Shown here piece by piece: positions 10,431-21,872 of a stretch of DNA of 64,000 nucleotides. Numbering within the stretch: the first letter of the stretch is position 1; each line of letters starts with the position of its first letter. Source of the DNA: Eutreptiella sp. 'Long Island Sound 2002' (lineage: Eukaryota; Euglenozoa; Euglenophyceae; Eutreptiales; Eutreptiaceae); the NCBI GenBank assembly GCA_964036045.1, contig OZ038382.1, positions 84,233,918-84,297,917 on the forward strand. The letters are read 5' to 3'. The notes below the pieces were generated by a model. It was not told the origin of the DNA. It ran no database searches and was given only the letters and a program-made list of their open reading frames with translations. Made by a program: the position numbers and the translations under genes.

Positions 10431-11090
10431 CCTGCCGCGGGGGAGAAAAGCCATGACAAGTGGTCGGACCGCTGTAAAAACTTTTTCCCCCTGTCGGTGC
10501 CCTGTTCCCTGCCCCGCCCTGGCAGTGTTGCATGCACAATCCATTATCCGGTATTTTGTGGTGCTCCGTAGCCGTACTTCCAGTTTTGCTTGTGCCACTC
10601 ATGTGTACACCCCCGTCGGTGGCAAGGCCCCGCCGGTCCCCCTCGGTTTTTCCCTGTGCTCCCCATGGGAGCCCCAGGGCGTTGCTCCAGCTCGGTGGTG
10701 CTGTGCTCGTGCTCGTGCCTGTCTGTCTGCCGTGCGCCTTCTCGTGTCGTGCGTTGCGGGTCCTTCGGGTGGCGTGTCTGTGTCACGGTGCCGGGTGTGG
10801 TGGCTAGGATGGTTAGGGTGGTTCGGCTTGTGCTGTGGTGTCGGGACGCTCCGTCCGACGTGGCCGGTTGGGCTCGGCGTAACACACCCGTGCCTGTTGG
10901 CAGGGGGGTCGGCGCGGCCCCGTGTGGTGAGCTTCTGGCCCTCCGCATGCCCCAGGTAGGGTTGTGGAGGACAGGAGTAACGGGTAGTGTTGCAGCCCCC
11001 CTCCCTCTCATGGACGCTGTTAACTGTCTGCGGGGGGTGTGCCCCTCGTACCATTCGCATACGTTATACGTGTCGTAACCTTACGCGTCC
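10431..11090 (-). other. LINE-B non-coding stretch
   Basis: GC-rich, with no recognised gene or RNA. It lies between the 378-bp repeats and the duplicated units at 11,100-12,500 and is probably 3' UTR of LINE-B. Open frames on both strands show no domain. Confidence 0.4.
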
Positions 11091-11099
11091 CAGGCGCTC

Positions 11100-12500
11100 A
11101 ACTCCCCGGCGGAGGTGCGCGCTGGTCCCTGCAGTGCGCTTATCTTCGGATGCTCGCCCTGGACGGTAATACTCTGGCCGGTAGTTCGTTAACATTCTTG
11201 TGGTTATCGGCCCGGCCGCGGGTTCCGCGTATTTGGCCGGGCCCTTTGCCCGGCCCCTTGTGGATCCGGCTCGCGGAAGAGGAGGGTGAGGCGGGAGAAC
11301 GGGTCCGGGCGTGGCGCCGCCCCGTTCCCTGCTGCAGGTGGGTCGCAGGGTCCGAGAAGTGTGGCCCTCGCCCGGGGGGTTGTAGGAGGAAGTTGTGGGG
11401 TTTCTGTGCGTGCTTGACAGCACGGGTTGCGAAGGCTGGCCTCCACTCTCCGGGCATCTGTTGCATGTGTCGGGCATGTTGACATCCGTCTTGTCGGTTT
11501 GTCGGACCGTCAGGTGTTGCTGGGGTGTGTTGCGCGGCTGTTTGCCACAGGGTCGTCACGGTAGGACCTGTCGCCAGGCGCGGCTCAGGGTCCTGGGGGG
11601 GCGTCCCATGCGTCGCACCGGGGCGCCGTGGAGGTTACTGAAGTTTGCGTGCACAAGGGCTGGGCGTGCCGCCCGGGTCTCTGCCTCAGTGCGGACGCCG
11701 GGTTGCCGTCAATTGCCCAGCGCCAGTGCCCGGATCCGGTGGCGTGCGCTGTTCGACAACACCCCCGTGGTCATCGGTTCGGCCGCGGGCTCCGCGTGTT
11801 TGGCTGGCCCCATTTGCCCGGCCCCTCGCGGACCCGTTACGTGGGAGAGGAGGGTCAGGTGGGATGGCGGTCCCGGGTGTGGCGCTGCCCCCTTTCCTTG
11901 TTGCAGGCGGGTCGCTGAGGTCCGGGAAGTGCGGCCCTTGTCTGCGGGATGTGGGAAGAGGTCGATGGGGTCGTATTTGTGTCCGACACCGTGGGCTGCT
12001 AAGGCTAGCCTCCACTCCTTGGGTGTCCGTTGTGCGTGCTCGGCAGGTGGACGCCGTCCCTGCTGGTGTGTCCGGTCGACGGGTGGTGCCGTAGCATGTT
12101 GCGTGGCCGCGCGTTGCTGGGTTGTAGGAGGGGTCGTGTTGGGCGAGGTCTGCCTGGTCGGGGTCGTTGTGGTTCGTGGCCGACCCCGCTGCCGCTGGCG
12201 TGACGGTCATCGTCTGGTCCTCTGGTGGGAGGAGGCGGTCCCGGGTCCGCCGCGCCATTTCTTCCCTGCGCGTGGCTGGTGTGGGACTCGTGCCGTGCGC
12301 GTGCGGCCGTGCGTCGTCGCTGCAGGTCCTGTGGTTGGTCGCGGGTCAGGGCCCTGGGGGGTTACCCACACGTCGTACCAGGGCGCTGCGGAGGGCACCG
12401 AAGATTTCGTGCACCAGGGCTGGGTGCGCCGCCCGGGCCTCCGTCTCAGTGCCGATGTCGGGCTGCAGCTGCCCACCCAGCGCCAGTGCCCGGATCTCGT
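11100..12500 (-). repeat. Duplicated units (about 620-760 bp) at the end of the LINE-B coding region
   Basis: Blocks at 11,205-11,370, 11,780-11,960 and partly 12,220-12,360 match each other (shared GGCCGCGGG(C/T)TCCGCGT, TTGCCCGGCCCC and similar). The stretch at 11,625-11,740 matches 12,382-12,500, which encodes the end of the protease-like ORF. So the last codons of the ORF and the adjoining UTR have been duplicated in tandem, and the downstream copies are non-functional. Confidence 0.55.
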
Positions 12501-13496
12501 GGATCGCGAAGACGGGGCATAGGTTGGGCTCAGTGGGGGGTTTTCCCGTCGGTTCCGGGATGGCCTCCATCTGCTGCCGGCCGTCGAGGAAGAATCTCCA
12601 CGCCGCTGAACACGCCCTGGTGTGCGGCCAGCGGCGGCGCGCCCACCGCCAGAGGCAGTAGAGGGCGTGGCCTGGGTGCCAGGTGCCTCCCGCCCCTGAC
12701 ACAATGGCCGTCAGGGGGTCCGGGGGTTGGTTTGGGAGCAGGGGGGTAGGGTTTTCCGGCAGGCCCGTGGTCGCCTGGAGCATGGAGTCGACGGCCTCCA
12801 GGCGCCAATGGTTGTCCTGCGGGTGCGGGATGATCCGCACCTGGTAGTAGTGGCCATTCTTCAACACAATCATGGCGATGGTACCGGGGTCACGTTCGCG
12901 CGGCGGGGTTGCTGCGCGCGTCGTCTCCGGGTAGTGCGCCGTCAGGTTCGTGAGGTTGTGCCCCCTGCTATGGGCGGTCCTGCTTTCCCATGCCTCCAGG
13001 CCCTCGTGCCGTGGGATACGGAGGTTGTCGGGTCTCGGTGGTGGGGCGGCCCGCTCCCGGCCTCCGGTGATGGGTGCGGGCCTGGGCTCCGTCGGTGGCG
13101 CTATGAGCGTGTGTACCTAGCCCAGGTGTGGGACCCACAGGCCCACTTGGGCCGGTTGGTGGGTGTTGAACCACCAGATCCACGCTTCAATGAGGTCGTC
13201 AGAGACCTGCGTCCCGGGGGTGACGAGCGGCTGGAGCTGTCGCACAAAGATTTGGGTTGTCGGGGCATGTGGCAGGGGGACTACGGCGAAAAGCCTGTTC
13301 GGGTCGACGTTACGGAGGTGTTCCCGGAGGGTGGCCACCAGCTCGCTCGAGTGCGTGGAAGCGTGGATGTCGTAGAGCGCCTTCAGTTCCGCGTCGTCGA
13401 AGGGATCCGTGCCCCGTTGCTGTGGCGGTCGGGGGGGCGGGGGGGGCATGGCGACCCGGTCTTGGTCCAGTGCCGCGTCAGCCGGGGGGGGGGGGG
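12346..13496 (-). pseudogene. Ulp1/C48-type cysteine protease-like domain of LINE-B
   Basis: Ulp1-fold proteases cleave SUMO-like or polyprotein targets with a His-Asp-Cys triad. In order on the minus strand: SDDLIEAWIWWFN (like the family's substrate-contact start), WVPHLG, NGHYYQVRI (candidate His), LEAVDSM (candidate Asp, the DS(L/M) of the family) and NLCPVFAIHEI (candidate Cys, like DCGVF). A charged C-terminal tail follows. Defects: TAG at 13,117-13,119 just after HLG, in the same frame as the rest (probably from TGG), and a frame change at the 13-G run (13,484-13,496) joining it to the upstream SR-rich ORF. The oxyanion-hole Gln is not obvious. Family assignment is by motif only. C48 proteases are known passengers in plant Mutator-like elements. 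Confidence 0.55.
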
Positions 13497-15110
13497 TGCC
13501 GTGAGGTGGCGCCCGGTTGTCCCCCAGGCACGTACTCCGTGGGGGGTTTCCGTTGCCGGGGCATCGAGCAGGGCGTGGCGGTGGGCAGGGGGCCCGCGGG
13601 CTCCTGGGGGCTGGAGGTCCCTGTCATCTCTGTGTCCGCCCTTGGTCCGCTCGCGTCATGTCCCGGGTGCTGCGATGTACCCTCCGTGGCCTGGCGGCTT
13701 CTGGACTGCGGGGAGGGCTGCCCCCCCGCCCCTTGCGTAGGGCTGGGGTCGGGCGCGTGCTCCCTTGGTCGCGTGTCCGTGGCGTGTGGTCCTCTCGGTA
13801 GCGGATCGGCCGCTGACCCCGGGAGGGAGGCGGCAGATGAGCTGGACGTTTCGCCCGCCGTCTGGCGAGGGTCCGCTTGAAGCGTTGCTTGCCGCTCGCG
13901 CTCGGCCGGCGTGAGAATGGTGGAGATGTGCGTCCGCTCGGTGCGGGGGCTCTTGGACCGGCGTCTGGCGTGGGAAGTCGATGATGTTCGCCGAGCTTGG
14001 GGGTCGCGGGGGCCCCCGTGGTCCCTGTCCATATCCCCATTGAAGATGACTCGTTGCGCTGCGGGGGGCGGCGTGCGGCTGCGGCGACGGGATCGGCCAG
14101 GGGGCCTTGTTTCTTGGCGCTGCTCCGGCGTGTCGCCTTGCACCCTCGAGGCGTGGGGACTGCCCGGGCTCCTCCGTGGGGCGAACGGTTGCAGGGGGCG
14201 GCTGTATGTGCCAGAGGGGGAACCCCTACCGGGTGGTGGACCCCGTGGGTGTTCCGGTGAGTTTCGGCGCGCCGCCTGTCTGGGGTGCTCCGGGACGTCT
14301 TGGGACCGCGGCCGCCGGTGGCCTGAGGCGTGTCCCTGGTGGCCCGGTGATCCAGAGATGTTCCAGATATTATGGTCCGGCATGGCCGCACCGATGCGCA
14401 GGGCGGCGCGCTGGTGCCACCGCCAGTGCAGTCTGTTCATTTCATCTGGGCTGTAGGCTCCCATATGTGCCATGAGCCGGGTGGCCACATAGCGCCATTG
14501 GTCGGGGCGGTCAATGGTGGCGGGGGGCGTGTGCCCTGTCCGATGACCAAACGTGACATCTGCCATGGTGCGTGTTCCCTCCGCGAGGTCGCGGGACCAG
14601 GAAGAAAGTACCCATCGTATGCGGACCGCCAGTTCGAGCTGCTCCCCTGTGACAAGCCTGGGGATCCAGAAGCTTAGGTCTTGGGTCGCTTCTCCCTCTG
14701 CTTGTTCGCTGGGGTGGCCGGCGTCACCCCCAGCGTGCATAGTCCAGGTGTCCCCGCCCCCAGGGTGGGGCGGCCCCCGGCGGTGGGGCGACAGGCTCAC
14801 TTGCGGTGTTGGTGGCCGCTTCCGCGCGCGTGCCCTCACCTGGGGCGTTGCGCTCGTCCGTAGTCCGGTCCGCCGCGTCGCTCGCGGTCGTCTGCCCCTC
14901 GCCCGTAGCGGCAATCTGCCCAAGGGTGGTGTAGTCGCGCTGGAGGTGCGCTTGTCGTGGCACCGTGAGGGGCGTATCGTCCGCCTGGTCGCGTTGCGGC
15001 TCTGGGTGGACGCGTGGCATCTCCGGTGCTGGGACCGCCCGGGGGTCATCCCTGCAGGAGTCCATGAAGGCATCGAAGGAGTCGTCGTCGCGGTTGTGCC
15101 CGCTGGGTGA
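13478..15110 (-). pseudogene. LINE-B SR-rich ORF upstream of the protease
   Basis: The minus-strand coding segment begins in frame with acidic sequence (DDDSFDAFMD) and shifts frame near 14,760. It then contains a helical domain (from about 14,690: DLSFWIPRL ... MADVTFGHRTG ... RLHWRWHQRAALRIG) and a long basic, Ser/Arg/Pro-rich region with SR-type motifs (HARRRSKSPRTER). It ends at the C13 run. Layout and some residues resemble LINE-A ORF3 (RS motif followed by GEEERRLAEA; compare PAERERQATLQ here), suggesting a shared ancestor. Basic SR proteins often bind RNA, so a nucleic-acid-binding role is plausible but inferred. The 5' end is truncated at 15,117. Confidence 0.5.
13484..13496. other. 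G13 homopolymer at a LINE-B frame change
   Basis: Thirteen consecutive G on the plus strand (C13 in the LINE-B sense). The upstream frame ends in Pro codons then TGA immediately after it; the -1/+2 frame runs into the protease. It could be replication slippage, a sequencing error, or a slippery site. Confidence 0.6.
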
Positions 15111-15411
15111 CGTTCCCCCGGCCTCCAACATCCTCCAACTGAGGGCACGGAGGTCCCCGTGGCACGCCCCGTACGCCCGGCGCCCCCCGCCCCAGGCGTC
15201 CGGCCACGCAGAAGGCGAGGAGGAGGCACCCGGAGCGGCCCCGGGAACCCGCGGTGGGGCCCAACAAGGGTCCATCCCCGCGGGACCGGCCCCGCTGGCC
15301 CCCCTGTGGGCCCCGCTGAAAACGGGCTCCCCGCACCCCATGGCCCCGGCACACCCAGGAGACCTGGCTGCCCCAGCGGACCCAGCGGCAATGCCGATCT
15401 GGGACAGCTGA

Positions 15412-16640
15412 CTCCAGGAGGACACGGCGGACGACGCCCTAAGGCTCCTCTCATGGAACCTGGGCAACTGCCTCGTCCCGCCAGACCGGTCCCTCCGGGA
15501 CACGCTCCGGCGGCGCCGGGGGCCGGCGGCCTGTACTGACAAGGAGCACCTCATCACCGGCATGCTACCCCGGGAGGGGGGGCCTTGGCATCATGCTCCA
15601 GGAAACAGGGATCGCCACCCGGGCGCAGGAGATGCACGTGGCCGCGGCGTCCCGGGACAAGGGGTACACCCCCTTCTTCAGCAGCCAGCTGGCGGAGACG
15701 GGAGCCACCTCCGCCTCGAGAGGGGGAGGCCTCCTCACCGTCGTCAGCAGCAATAACGTGGCAGAGCACGAGGTGCTCAGTTTCACGGAAATCGTCCCCG
15801 GGAAGGCCGCGGCCCGGGAGATCCGCACGGACGGGGGAGGCCTCACCCTCATCAACGTCCACGGACCACAGGCAGGCTGCTCCCCCTGGGCGGGACGGGC
15901 GGCGTTCTGGGCCCACTCACAAATGTATGCCACGGCGCGCAGCCTCGGTGGGACACACCCGGTGGTCATCGCAGGCGACACCAACGTCTACATGGGCGCC
16001 ACCTCCAACCTGGCAGCAAAGCACTTCCGCGCGGGCTCAGAGGCCTGCGGTTTCAGGAGGGCCACGGCAGGCAGCGAGGAGGACATGATCCCCACGCTCC
16101 ACCCGTCCCGGCACAGCGTGGACACCTTCCTGGTCAACAAACCCCTCCTGCCGTGGTCCCTGCGGAAAGGTGTCTGGGCCCGCGGCATGGCACACCCCCA
16201 GGTGATCGGGTCGGACCACCTCCTGGTCCGCCTGGCCCTGCCGGGCCTCCTCAAGGCGGCAGGGCACGCGACGATGCCCACCCCCTACAGCCACACGGTC
16301 AGCCGCCTCCTCACGTACGACGCCGAGGCCGCGCCTGTCGAACACTGCCTGTGGGCAGGTTCACCGCCGCGCAGGATGAGCCCTCCCTGGCGCCCTGGCT
16401 GGGTCCCGCAGAGCAGCACGCCTATGGGTCCATGCCCGCGGCCGCAGTGGACAAGGTGTTCGAACACCTCCACGCGGCCCATGACGCCTGGCACGTGTGG
16501 TGGGATGCCGTTAGCGGTCCCTGGCGGGGACAGACCCGGCGGGGGGGGACCCCCCAGAGAGCGGGAAACGGCTCCAGGCGGCAGTCCTCCGCTACGACAC
16601 CCTAGCAGCGTGCGAGCCGGCGGCATACCAGGGGCACGCG
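15412..16640 (+). pseudogene. LINE-A endonuclease (APE type), copy 2
   Basis: Same domain as copy 1: LLSWNLGN, MLQETGIATRA, LINVHGPQAG, GDTNVYMGA, VDTFLVNKPLL and GSDHLLVRL give all recognisable catalytic blocks. It shares copy 1's extra base before the Glu motif, but the central 390 codons from 15,593 are otherwise open. A frameshift near 16,360 separates it from the linker. Glu, Asn and Asp-His are all retained, so the fold was intact until recently. Confidence 0.8.
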
Positions 16641-18470
16641 GCACGGCATGGCATCCGGTCAAAGGCGGCGCTCCCGCTCGCGGGGGAGCTGCAGGGTGCG
16701 TCCCCCGGGTTCTGCCCGGCCACGCAGGGCCAGCTACAGGAAGAGCTGGAGATGCAAGCAGCCGCCCTTGAAGAGGACATCCGCCAACTGCGCGCACTCC
16801 TGGCGGCTGACCGCAAGCGCGCCATCAAGGATTTCTGGCGCCGCCACGCCCCCGACATCGCCCAGTGGTGGAAAGCCGTGCGGGGAGCCATAGAGGTAGA
16901 GGCCCTGGGCCCGTCAGGCCTCTGGAACGTGCGGGTCCCCAACACCTTAACGCTCCTCACGCAAGCCCACGACGTGATGTTCGCGGTGCACGCCTTCTGG
17001 CGGGAACTGTATGACAAACGCCCGGTGGACCTCCCCGGCTTCCAGGCGGTCCTCAGGCGCCACGTCCCCGAGGTCCCTGACGGGGCCGGGGCCCAGGTCC
17101 AGCAGTACTCCATGCAGGACCTCCAGTCCACCTTGGACAAGGCCGATGGCAAGGCCCCGGGTCCCAACCATGTGGAGGCCTGTTTCATCAAATCCCTCCC
17201 GGCACCCGTCCAGTGGCTCCTGGTCCACTCCTACCGGGCCATCCTCCGCGGCGCCCCGCCATTGATGCACTGGAGGGACGCGCACATCTGGCTCAGCCCA
17301 AAGGGAACGGGCTCCGCCAGACTGGACGACTACAGGCCCATAGCCCTAGGCCAGCTGGACATGAAGCTGCTCACGGGCCCCCTCACCCAGGGCATCACAG
17401 AAGTGCTCACACAGCACGGAGTGGTCAGCGACTGGCAGCAAGGGGCCCCCCCTGGCTCCAACACCGGCCCCCTCCTGTTCATGGCGCAGCGGTAGCCCCA
17501 TCGGGGAAGGCCCAACTACTTCTTCTCCTTCGACGCTCGCAAAGCCTTCGACACCGCCCCGCACGGCGCCCTCCACCTCGTCTTGCGCCACCTCTCCGTG
17601 CCGCCGGAGGTCATCAACCTCCTGCTCTTCCTCCACACGTGCGCCAGGCTGCGCATCGTGACTGCGCACGGGCTAACACAACCCGTCCACATGCTGCGCG
17701 TTGTCCGGCAGGGCAACCCCGAGAGCCCCCTGCTGTATGCGCTCCTCCTGGAGCCCCTGCTCAGGCCCCAGGGGCACCGTCTGCGCCCGCCCCGAGAGGC
17801 CGAACGGGGCGGCATCCAGGCCTACATAGACGACCTGCTGGTAGTGGCCCACACGCTGCAGCATTTCGTCGAGGGCGTGGAAGCGGTGGCCGCATACCTG
17901 GGGATAATAGGCATGGAGCTCAACCCCCGCAAGTGTGCCATGGCCACCACGGAGGGGGTCCTGGGCCTGCAGCTGCGCCTCTGTCCCCATCTGGAAAACC
18001 CATGGCACTGGGTACCAGCGGCGGACTCCGTCCCCTACCTGGGACTCCAGCTGCAGCCGGACGGGGAGTTCTCCCTGCAGCGCAAACACCGCCTGCGCCT
18101 GGCGGCGGTGCACCACTGGTGCCTCAACACCCTCGCGCCACTGAACGTGGTGCAGGATTTCATCCTGGCGATCCTCGGGGGGGTGACGCAATACATCGCC
18201 CCTTTAATCGCCGACGACCCCAACACGGCGCGCCACCTGGACCACATCACCGTCCAGGTCGCGAAGGACAGGGCGCGGTACGCCTTCGACGCCTCGCGGG
18301 ACAGCCTGCAGGATGACCGGACCCTGGGGCTCACACGGGTGCCAACGCGGTGCCAGCAGGCAGCGGTGGCCCTCGTGGGTACACTCGTGCACCACCGGTC
18401 CACCTCTGTGCGCGCCGAGGTCACCAAGATGTTCTGGGAAATAGCCGGCGCGCAAAGATTATGCCCCCAG
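16641..18470 (+). pseudogene. LINE-A reverse transcriptase (copy 2)
   Basis: RT copies element RNA into DNA at the nick. Motifs in order: a helical linker (LEEDIRQLRALLA); KAPGPNHVEACFIK; HWRDAHIWLSPKG and DDYRPIALGQLDMKLL; QQGAPPGSNT; the catalytic Asp block FSFDARKAFDTAPH (about 17,521); RQGNPESPLLYALLLEPLL; and YIDDLLVVAH (17,823), the polymerase signature; then NPRKCAM. A single in-frame TAG at 17,493-17,495 lies between the fingers and the Asp block, and a frameshift near 18,460 separates it from RNase H. All catalytic Asp residues remain. The order APE endonuclease, RT, RNase H suggests an I-like or plant-L1-like lineage; clade not determined. Confidence 0.88.
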
Positions 18471-19900
18471 ATGCACTACCCCGTTCGGAGTTCGCAACCC
18501 TGGCGGGAGGCGACTTGGTCCACTGCATACCCCGGGCCTTGGCCGCCCTGGGAGTGGGGCTCTACAACCCCATCGTGTGCCCCAGGGCAACCCACGTCGA
18601 ACTACAGTCCCCACCGGGCAACATCGTCACGCTGCGCACCGCCAAGCTACGACACCGCGACACGTGCCGCCTGACGGTGCCGCACACGATGCCGTGGCAT
18701 GGGCAGCACGGGCCACACCACCCCTTCCCCTACAACGACGACCCGCGGCTGACGGCGGTGCGGGAATACCTCAACCAATGCGCTGATGAACACCTCCACT
18801 ATTGCCGCCGCGAGCTGGAGCCCACCAACCGGCCCGGGTGGCGCAACACTTTGGTCCACCTCTTCCACACCACCGGCACAGGGGACCCCCGCCTGAGACT
18901 CGTCCACCCCACGAGGGCTAAGCAGGACGCCCACACTGGCCCACGGGTGACCCCGGACGGCCTGCACCCTCACGTCGGGGGCTACCGCCGTCAGGGCAGC
19001 CTATCCCCCCCAACGCGGGGGGCGGCGTACCACCCGCCGGCGGCCCTCATGTACATCCTCCACGACGTACTCGCGGAAAGCGAGCACCAAGAACCTAACG
19101 CGGATGTGGCGTGGCCTAAGCCCCTGCGCCCCCGGCCCCACGCGCCGACGCCGGTGTGGTTGGTGACCACGGACGACCAATGCACCCGAGCGACGGAGCA
19201 AGCGCAGCTCCAGACCGAGTGGGGGATAGTGCAGGTGGGGGCAGGCCAGCCCAGGCCCCGTGGATTCCCCCACGGCACCGCCCTGCTGGTAGCTACGGAG
19301 GTGCCGCACGACCCACACATGGCAGTGCACGCGCTGGAGGACCAGCTGGAAGGCACGGGACACCTGGTGGTGCACCAGCGCGGAGGCCCGGCGTGGCTCA
19401 GGGAACATGTGACCGCACTCCAGTCCTTGGCCAGCACGATCGCTGGAGCAGAAATCGGACTGCACGACCACCCGGCGATCCGCCCCGGCGACACCAGGGC
19501 GCTGAGCATTGACCAACTGACCCCCAGCCACCCCGACGTCCGGTGGCACTCCGCCGACCTCAACGCGGGGTGGCTCAGCCCCACCGGGTACTACTGGATC
19601 CCGGAGGCCTGGAGCCACACCTCCTCCGATGCGTCGGGGGGCGGACCCTGCAAGCACGCCACCAGCGTCGCCCTCGCCGCCGACCTCGGCCGCACGTGGG
19701 CGGTGGCCATCTGGAGCACGGTGCCCGACGGGGAGGGGGTGGCCGCCTCCCTCCCCCTGCAATTCGGCGCCCACCAGCCATGGGTACAAACGGTGGACGC
19801 CGAAGTCATTCACCACCTCCTGCGACACGCGGATCGCGAGCGGACCACGGGGGTCCCTGCGGTCGCGGCGAAGATAGTGAACGAGATGCCCCTACGGTGA
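18471..19900 (+). pseudogene. LINE-A thumb/connector and RNase H-like domain (copy 2)
   Basis: An open frame of about 475 codons after the frameshift near 18,460. The first 190 are connector (PRALAALGVGLYNPI). Then come WLVTTDD, and the RNase H-like part with SSDASGGG (about 19,624, first Asp) and VDAEVIHHLL (about 19,795, Glu). A further Asp candidate is HSDTLLHKADW (about 19,983), past TGA 19,898-19,900 and a one-base shift. RNase H would remove the RNA strand after first-strand synthesis. I am sure of the Asp and Glu blocks and unsure of the later ones. Copy 4 carries the same segment on the minus strand. Confidence 0.65.
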
Positions 19901-21534
19901 CTCCAGGACGGCCTGCGCGTGCGAGGACAACACGCCGGGCACCCGTTCTAGTATGTTCGAGCCACCTTACACCACAGCGACACCCTCCTGCACAAGGCGG
20001 ACTGGGCGGCGTCCCAGGACACCATCCTGCAGAACACGCCCCCGGGCCCCAGCCACGCCCAACTCATCGTCGCCGGTCATGACAGCCACCTCGACCTACG
20101 GCCCCCCACGATGTGGACGCTCAGGGGGATTGCGCAGGGAGCACAGACGGAACCATGCGCTGACACACCGAGGACACACACCTCTGGGCGCGGCCCACGC
20201 CACGGCCTATGTCCACGCCCGAGACCTCACCGCGACAGCCCCCAACCACCGGGCGCTGCGGGCCAGGGACGGCCACACGCCGGTGCAACGCAGGCTCCGC
20301 GTCCGTAAGGAGCGGCTCTTCGGCGTCGTCGTCCTCCCACAACCGTGCCTCCTATGCGGCGGCCCGGAGGAGACCCCGGTGCACATGCACGTGGGGTGCG
20401 CCCACTCGCGGCTCCTCTGGCCCCACTACCGCCAGGCGGTGCACGAGGCGGCCCGCCACCTTCCGCCCGGGGACAAAGCCCTGTGGGTGGCCTCGTGGCG
20501 CTCCGCTGGCGCCGCGTGGACGGAAGTCTTCTGCTCTGGGCTGGTGCCCGAGGCACAGCTCCGCGCCATAGCCCGCGACGACCCGCCAGGAGGGACCTCC
20601 GTGGAGGATTTCCTCCACCACATGCTCCGGCTAGGAGATTTCGCATGGGGGCTTTGCAACCACCGGCTGGTGCAACTCCTCCGCGAGCCGCTAAGCGCGG
20701 CAGCCCGGCTGCACCGATGGCTCACCGCGGCAGAGGGCAACTGCCCCCCCCCATCCCCCGCGCCCTGGCAAGGACTTTGTAGCCTCCCTCTGTTTTGTGA
20801 ATGGCACTCTGGAGTGCCCGCCACAAGAAGACCCCCACACGTACCGGGACCTGCCGGGGGGTTTCTGGAAGCACCTGCAAGACGCCGTCTTCCCACCGTG
20901 GATCATCGGGCGCGGCTCCATGACCGCGTGGCAGGCACGCATAGTGGGCGAGGAGTGGGCGCGCGAGTGGGGCCGGTGGTGCGCCGCCACGCGCGCCCCG
21001 GAGACCCCTGCGCAACGATACGCCGCCATCCTGCTCGAGTGGTGGGGGCCGCACAGCCGGCTGAGGCCCACCATGATCCGCGGGGCGGGCCCTGACCACC
21101 CGTGGGACGCGGCGACGAAGGAATGGCTGCAAGCAGCCGCGGGGCCACAAACAGGATGGAATGGGTACGTGTCCTCGATCGTCTGAGCGGCCGTCCCCCC
21201 CCGCATCGTCCTTCACACTGCCAACGTGCTCCGGGCAAAGGAGATACACACATGGGGACACGGCGCGGCCACCATGAGATGGCACCCCCCAGAGGACGGG
21301 GCTGCCCGGCTCGCCGTGGCGCGCTTCAAAACTGGGGGGCCTGTATATGACGACGCCCTGTCCCGGCTGGACGACATCCGGGGGCCCTTACTTCTCATGC
21401 TCCCCACCGACCTTGCCGCTGCGCTGCGCCAGGAGCTGGACAGCTGCGACGGGCTGCGAGTAGAGTGGGAGGCCGTCGCGGACGGCAACCTACTGGCTCT
21501 CCTCCATCGGGACGCCGCGGACGAGTGCCAGTAA
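19901..21534 (+). pseudogene. LINE-A CCHC knuckle and C-terminal extension (copy 2)
   Basis: Contains the LINE C-terminal zinc knuckle CLLCGGPEETPVHMHVGC (C-x2-C-x8-H-x4-C, about 20,346-20,399). A helical region follows (LGDFAWGLCNHRLVQLL). A frameshift near 20,790 leads to WKHLQDAVFPPWIIGRG and ILLEWWGPHSR, then TGA at 21,184, then TANVLRAKEIHTWG ... MLPTDLAAALRQEL. It ends at TAA 21,532-21,534. Copy 3 has a stop at the same codon, but TAG, so this looks like the true end of ORF2. The extension after the knuckle is not a family I recognise. Confidence 0.65.
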
Positions 21535-21872
21535 GTCATGCTTGCGTCCCACCTCACTAGGCGCCACGTGTATATGGCACCCCCCCCCCCAGGGGGCACC
21601 CCCGCACGGCGTGGGATGACCTCATCGCCGCCTTCGACGACCACAGGTTTCTCCCTGAGGAGACGTGGCGGGAGGTCCAGCAGAAGACGCTCGACAGGGA
21701 CTACCGGCGCCGCGTCCATGCCCGCCTGCTGGAGATCCGGGACCCCCTCCGACAGAGGTGCGACGACCTCTGGCTCCGCCATCTCGGCCCTTGGTCGCCG
21801 CCCTCCTACCTCCCACACACCTGCCACCTCTGCGGGGAATGCAACACGGTGTCCTCCGCAGCGCTGACAGCC
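21535..21872 (+). pseudogene. LINE-A post-ORF2 segment (copy 2), truncated
   Basis: Begins right after the conserved stop and matches 25,269-25,593 of copy 3. The readable frame has WDDLIAAFDDHRFL ... RRVHARLLEIRDPLRQR and a Cys-rich end HTCHLCGEC that could hold a zinc ion. It ends at about 21,862-21,872 where inverted LINE-A 3' sequence starts. Function unknown. Confidence 0.5.

Larger units (their letters stand above)
8396..15117 (-). mobile_element. LINE-B, minus-strand non-LTR element, 5'-truncated
   Basis: Read on the minus strand, it starts inside coding sequence at 15,117 (5' truncated). It runs through an SR-rich ORF, a Ulp1-like protease region, duplicated C-terminal or noncoding units, 378-bp tandem repeats and a conserved 3' end, and finishes in GTAG repeats (CTAC on its own strand). 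A short simple-repeat tail at the 3' end is typical of several LINE clades. A second 3' end lies at 63,758-64,000. No RT is present, so assignment as a LINE rests on the tail form, truncation and resemblance of its ORF to LINE-A ORF3. It sits inside LINE-A, between copies 1 and 2. Confidence 0.6.
15118..21872 (+). mobile_element. LINE-A copy 2 (endonuclease to C-terminal extension)
   Basis: Starts at the position equivalent to 6,618 of copy 1 and runs without interruption through endonuclease, RT, RNase H, CCHC knuckle and C-terminal extension. It stops after TCCTCCGC (21,862), equivalent to about 25,593 of copy 3, against inverted LINE-A 3' sequence. This is the only copy with RT. It has at least three frameshifts and stops at 17,493 (TAG), 19,898 (TGA) and 21,184 (TGA). 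Confidence 0.85.
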
